This document shows positions 60,675 through 64,000 of a DNA stretch of 64,000 nt, piece after piece; positions within the stretch are counted from its first letter, which is position 1, and each line of letters starts with the position of its first letter. The notes beneath the pieces were generated by a model. The model ran no database searches. It had not been told where the DNA came from and saw nothing but the letters and a program-made list of their open reading frames with translations. The DNA comes from Seohaeicola sp024304985 (GTDB lineage Bacteria; Pseudomonadota; Alphaproteobacteria; Rhodobacterales; Rhodobacteraceae). The DNA is taken from positions 186,001-250,000 of the forward strand of contig NZ_JARAMP010000001.1 in the NCBI RefSeq assembly GCF_028802875.1, given 5' to 3'. Position numbers and translations under genes: made by a program.

Positions 60675-61193
60675 TCAGGTTGCGTCTGCTACCACGTCGG
60701 GCAACAGGCTGCGATACATCACCAGCGCATCCACATAACCCTGTGTCGGGTGCAGATAGGCGCCGGGCAGGCGTCCCACGATATCGAACCCGGCGGTCTG
60801 CCACAGGGCCACGGCGCGGGTATTTGTGCTGATCACGAAGTTGAACTGCATCGCACGGTAGCCTGATTGCGCCGCACGGTCCAGCGCATCAGCCAGCATG
60901 GCGCGCGCCACGCCGCGGCCCTGCGCGGACGCAGCCGTCACGAAGCCGCAGTTGCACACATGCGCGCCGCCGCCTTCGGCATTGGGACGGATGTAATAGC
61001 TGCCAAGCACCGCGCCGCCTGCCTCGGCCACGCGCACCTCACGCCCCGGCCCGCACCAATAGGCCAGCGCATCGGCCTGCGATATGGCCGGATCAATGGC
61101 ATAGGTTTCACCCGCGCGGAACACCGGGCGCAGGATATCCCAGACCGCTGCATGATCCGCCGCCGTGGCCGCGCGCATCGTTATGTCACTCAT
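60675..61193 (-). CDS. GNAT-family N-acetyltransferase
   Basis: A 172-residue acetyltransferase of the GNAT fold. The acetyl-CoA loop is in ASAQGRGVARAMLADAL (about 95-112); the C-terminal WQTAGFDIVGRLPGAY is typical. It could modify a small molecule or a protein N-terminus. Start at 61193, giving the standard DITMRAATAADHAAV opening. It precedes the NYN gene on the same strand. Confidence 0.85.
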   Translation of the reverse strand: MSDITMRAATAADHAAVWDILRPVFRAGETYAIDPAISQADALAYWCGPGREVRVAEAGGAVLGSYYIRPNAEGGGAHVCNCGFVTAASAQGRGVARAMLADALDRAAQSGYRAMQFNFVISTNTRAVALWQTAGFDIVGRLPGAYLHPTQGYVDALVMYRSLLPDVVADAT

Positions 61194-61202
61194 CGCGCAA
61201 CT

Positions 61203-61227
61203 CTGCTTCTTCTTGCTGTAAATATCC
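61203..61227 (-). repeat. Dispersed intergenic motif, copy 6
   Basis: On the minus strand this reads ATATTT-N3-GCAAGAAGAAG with flanking similarity, between the class III alcohol dehydrogenase stop and the GNAT start. Confidence 0.65.
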
Positions 61228-61279
61228 CCGCGCGGAGCGCATCCGGCCCTGCGGCCAGACGCCTCCGACGGGGTAGGGA

Positions 61280-62410
61280 TCAATAGGTGACGACCGCGCG
61301 GATCGACTTGCCCTCATGCATCAGATCAAAGCCGTGGTTGATCTCATCAAGGCTGAGGGTGTGCGTGATCATCGGGTCGATCTCGATCTTGCCATCCATG
61401 TACCAGTCCACGAATTTCGGCACATCCGTGCGGCCCTTGGCGCCGCCGAAGGCCGTGCCTTTCCAGACGCGGCCCGTGACCAGCTGGAAGGGGCGGGTGC
61501 TGATTTCCGCGCCTGCGGGGGCCACGCCGATGATGACCGACACGCCCCAGCCGCGATGCGAACATTCCAGCGCGTCGCGCATCACCTTGACGTTGCCGGT
61601 CGCGTCGAAGGAGTAATCCACGCCGCCGATATGGTCGATCCCGCGCTTGGTCAGGTTGACGATTTCCTGCACGACCGAGCCTTCGATCTTCTTCGGGTTG
61701 ATGAAATGCGTCATCCCGAATTTGCGGGCCATCGCTTCCTTGTCGTCGTTCAGATCGACACCGATGATCATGTCGGCCCCGGCCATCCGCAGGCCCTGAA
61801 TCACGTTCAGGCCGATCCCGCCCAGACCGAAGACCGCCGCGGTCGATCCGATCTCGACTCCTGCCGTGTTGATCACAGCACCAATGCCTGTCGTCACGCC
61901 GCAGCCGATATAGCAGATCTTGTCGAAAGGCGCGTCGTCGCGCACCTTGGCCAGCGCGATTTCAGGCATGACCGTGTGATTGGCGAAGGTCGAGCAACCC
62001 ATGTAATGATAGATCGGGGTGCCATCCAGCATCGAGAACCGCGTCGTGCCATCGGGCATAAGACCCTGCCCTTGGGTGTTGCGGATCGCGGTGCAGAGGT
62101 TGGTCTTGCCGGACAGGCAGGAATAGCATTCGCGGCATTCCGGCGTATAAAGCGGGATCACGTGATCGCCCGGCTTCAGCGTGGTCACGCCCTCGCCCAC
62201 CTCGATCACGATCCCTGCGCCCTCATGGCCGAGGATGCAGGGGAAAAGCCCCTCCGGGTCCGCGCCCGAGCGGGTGAATTCATCCGTGTGGCAGATGCCG
62301 GTCGCCTTGACCTCGATCAGGACTTCGCCCCTTTTCGGTCCTTCAAGGTTCACTTCCATCACTTCCAGCGGTTTGCCGGCCTCAAGGGCCACTGCGGCAC
62401 GTGTGCGCAT
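61280..62410 (-). CDS. frmA: S-(hydroxymethyl)glutathione dehydrogenase, class III ADH
   Basis: A 376-residue zinc alcohol dehydrogenase that oxidises S-hydroxymethylglutathione (the formaldehyde adduct) to S-formylglutathione with NAD+. Ligands: catalytic zinc in GICHTDEF and GHEGAG, structural zinc in CRECYSCLSGKTNLC, NAD motif GLGGIGLNVIQG. Length matches class III. AGGAGG precedes the ATG at 62410. Its product is the substrate of FghA at 56296. Confidence 0.96.
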   Translation of the reverse strand: MRTRAAVALEAGKPLEVMEVNLEGPKRGEVLIEVKATGICHTDEFTRSGADPEGLFPCILGHEGAGIVIEVGEGVTTLKPGDHVIPLYTPECRECYSCLSGKTNLCTAIRNTQGQGLMPDGTTRFSMLDGTPIYHYMGCSTFANHTVMPEIALAKVRDDAPFDKICYIGCGVTTGIGAVINTAGVEIGSTAAVFGLGGIGLNVIQGLRMAGADMIIGVDLNDDKEAMARKFGMTHFINPKKIEGSVVQEIVNLTKRGIDHIGGVDYSFDATGNVKVMRDALECSHRGWGVSVIIGVAPAGAEISTRPFQLVTGRVWKGTAFGGAKGRTDVPKFVDWYMDGKIEIDPMITHTLSLDEINHGFDLMHEGKSIRAVVTY

Positions 62411-62537
62411 GTCTCGCGTCCTCCTGTTGTTGGGCGCCACCTTTTGCGAAAGCGCGCCGATATTCAACCTCCTCCTACCCGGCGGCGCGGTTTCGGTCTA
62501 GGCTGCAAGCGGATCAAATGCTGCAAAGGCCGACATC

Positions 62538-62813
62538 ATGCATCATCCCGCCCCCGCCGCCCTTGGCGCCATCCTCATTCTGGCCGCCTGCGTGCCGGAA
62601 GAGCCGAACGTCGCCCTGCCCGCCGAGGACGCCTGCGGCGCGGCCGCCCTGCAACAGTTGCTGGGTGCGCCTGTCGCCGATCAGGATTTTTCCGCGATCG
62701 CGGCCCGGCGCATCATGGCCGATGGCAGTCCGATGACGATGGATTATCGCCCCGACCGTTTGAACGTGACCTATGACGCCCAAGGCCGGATCACGCGGAT
62801 CTGGTGCGGCTGA
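62538..62813 (+). CDS. Peptidase inhibitor I78 family lipoprotein
   Basis: A 91-residue protein with a lipoprotein-like signal (LAAC, about 16-19) and a small I78 domain: DACGAAALQQLLG, then RRIMADGSPMTMDYRPDRLNVTYDAQG and a final Trp-Cys. The two Cys probably form a disulfide. The family contains fungal serine protease inhibitors; in bacteria it is thought to guard the periplasm. It precedes imuB on the same strand. Confidence 0.88.
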   Translation: MHHPAPAALGAILILAACVPEEPNVALPAEDACGAAALQQLLGAPVADQDFSAIAARRIMADGSPMTMDYRPDRLNVTYDAQGRITRIWCG

Positions 62814-62857
62814 GACCGTTGGCGGACTCGACTCTGTGCAGGGGCGGCGCTAGATAA

Positions 62858-62872
62858 GAACAAATAGTGAAC
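62858..62872. promoter_or_regulatory. LexA SOS box before imuB
   Basis: GAAC-AAATAGT-GAAC is a perfect match to the alphaproteobacterial SOS box (GAAC-N7-GAAC), ending 20 nt before the imuB start. Confidence 0.85.
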
Positions 62873-62892
62873 ATTTTGCCGTAAAGCTGCTC

Positions 62893-64000
62893 ATGGCCCC
62901 CAAACGAATCCTCTCGCTCTGGTTTCCCCGCCTTGGCGCGGAACGGCTGCTGCGCGCGATGCGCGGCCTGCCCGATAAGCCTTTCGCGGTGGTCGAACAG
63001 ACCGGACAGATGCAGCGGATCGCCTCGGTCTCGGTGCTGGCACAGGGGGCGGGGGTCTATCCGGGTCAACCGCTGCGCGATGCGCTGGCGATCTGCCCCC
63101 AGCTTGCGACGCAGGCCCGGGATGCGGCGGCAGAGGCGGCGTTCCTGACGCGGCTGCGCCGCTGGGCCGGGCAATTCGCGCCGCTGGTGGCGGAAGAGCC
63201 GCCCGATGCGCTGACCCTTGACATCACGGGCTGCGCGCATCTGTTCGGCGGCGAGGCGGCGATGGTCGAGCGGATCGGTGCCGCGCTTGAAGGCATGGGC
63301 CTGTCGGTGCAGGCGGGTCTGGCCGATACGCCGGGGGCCGCCTGGGCGCTGGCACGGCATGCCGGAGGCCGCGCCGCGACAGGCCGCAGCGGGGACGCCA
63401 TCCAGCAGGAGGCGCGCGCCACCCGGTCGCGCGCCGCGGCACGGCCCCGCCATGCGCCCGGCCCCGGCGCCACAACCTTCGCCCCTGCCATCGCGGCGAT
63501 TGGCCAGACCCATTCCGCACTGGCCCGTCTGCCCGTAGCGGCGCTGCGACTGGACCCCGCTACGGTGGCGGAACTGACGCGGCTGGGCCTGCGCCATGTG
63601 GGCGATCTGACCGGACAACCCCGCGCGGCGCTGGCACGGCGCTTTGGCAAGGGGCTGGTGCTGCGGCTGGATCAGGCCCTGGGTAGCGCGCCCGAGCCGA
63701 TCAGCCCCGCCCGCCCCGACACGGCCTTTGCCACGCGCCTCAGCCTGCCGGAGCCCATCGGGCTTGAGGCGGACATGCTGGCCGCCCTCGACCGTCTGCT
63801 GCCGCGCCTGTGCGAGATGCTGCACGACAAGCGGCAGGGTGCGCGCATCCTGCGGCTTGAGGCGTATCGCAGCGATGGCCAGCGGCAGGACATTACCCTG
63901 ACCCTTGCCCGCGCCAGCCATGACCCCGCCCGCATCCGTCCACTTCTGGCGATGCGGCTGGATCAGATTGACGCGGGTTTCGGGATCGACATGTTCCGGC
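62893..64000 (+). CDS. imuB: Y-family polymerase-like ImuB, 3' truncated by window
   Basis: The first 369 residues of ImuB, a catalytically inactive Y-family polymerase homologue that links DnaE2 to the beta clamp in SOS mutagenesis. It opens with ILSLWFPRLGAERLLRA; the catalytic Asp of true Y polymerases is not visible there. Polymerase-like parts follow (TLDITGCAHLFGGE, about 111-124) with the helix-hairpin-helix region (LTRLGLRHVGDLTGQPRAALARRFG, about 220-245). It is directly behind a LexA box, so it heads its transcription unit. The expected imuA gene is not immediately upstream. Confidence 0.92.
   Translation, partial: MAPKRILSLWFPRLGAERLLRAMRGLPDKPFAVVEQTGQMQRIASVSVLAQGAGVYPGQPLRDALAICPQLATQARDAAAEAAFLTRLRRWAGQFAPLVAEEPPDALTLDITGCAHLFGGEAAMVERIGAALEGMGLSVQAGLADTPGAAWALARHAGGRAATGRSGDAIQQEARATRSRAAARPRHAPGPGATTFAPAIAAIGQTHSALARLPVAALRLDPATVAELTRLGLRHVGDLTGQPRAALARRFGKGLVLRLDQALGSAPEPISPARPDTAFATRLSLPEPIGLEADMLAALDRLLPRLCEMLHDKRQGARILRLEAYRSDGQRQDITLTLARASHDPARIRPLLAMRLDQIDAGFGIDMFR

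Overview
The window comes from a high-GC alphaproteobacterium, very probably a member of the Rhodobacteraceae (Roseobacter group). The evidence is a malyl-CoA lyase of the ethylmalonyl-CoA pathway, a DgcN/DgcA D-glutamate module, small proteins known mainly from this family (FYDLN-acid protein, DUF1244, DUF6478), an Irr-type iron box at mbfA and an alphaproteobacterial GAAC-N7-GAAC SOS box at imuB. It is chromosomal: it carries rpmI-rplT, pheST, accA, accD, folC, ilvD and one tRNA-Ala. I see no rRNA, prophage, insertion sequence or CRISPR array.

Region by region. 1-0.6 kb: an ArsR repressor and the start of a COG0701/ArsP-like permease. 0.6-1.7 kb: an AT-richer HNH nuclease gene, three REP-like palindromes and a stray second copy of the 3' end of the neighbouring efflux gene, which looks like a small acquired island. 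1.7-6.0 kb: an RND efflux pump with its adaptor. 6.2-11 kb: housekeeping and regulators (mscL, tRNA-Ala, accA, lysE/lrp). 11-15.3 kb: mcl1, and divergently a dgcN-dgcA-dat operon for D-glutamate and other D-amino acids. 15-25 kb: an RTX protein, N-formylglutamate amidohydrolase, pyruvate kinase, rpmI-rplT, pheST and a FIST-like protein. 25-33.5 kb: a tightly overlapped five-gene operon for methylated amine (betaine-type) catabolism with a divergent LysR gene. 34.5-38.5 kb: another LysR gene, an AT-rich operator region, and a transaminase plus glutamine-synthetase-like pair. 38.6-50 kb: fadH, small proteins, ilvD, a desaturase, tandem CPBP proteases, accD-folC. 50-64 kb: a candidate small RNA, a lytic transglycosylase, zapE, an MFS carrier, an overlapped hydrolase/OCD-like/HAD operon, formaldehyde detoxification genes (fghA and a class III alcohol dehydrogenase), Irr-controlled mbfA, and imuB running off the end.

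How it fits together. The methylamine operon should release one-carbon units as methylene-THF or formaldehyde. The glutathione-dependent formaldehyde genes at 56-62 kb can deal with the latter, and mcl1 belongs to C2/C3 assimilation. Together with D-glutamate, N-formylglutamate and amine-glutamylation genes this suggests a marine heterotroph living on dissolved organic nitrogen. Regulation is unusually legible: at least six palindromic or boxed operators and three promoters can be read, and two regulator genes (arsR, lrp) appear to give leaderless transcripts. A degenerate intergenic motif (ATATTT-N3-GCAAGAAGAAG type) recurs six times at gene ends or starts.
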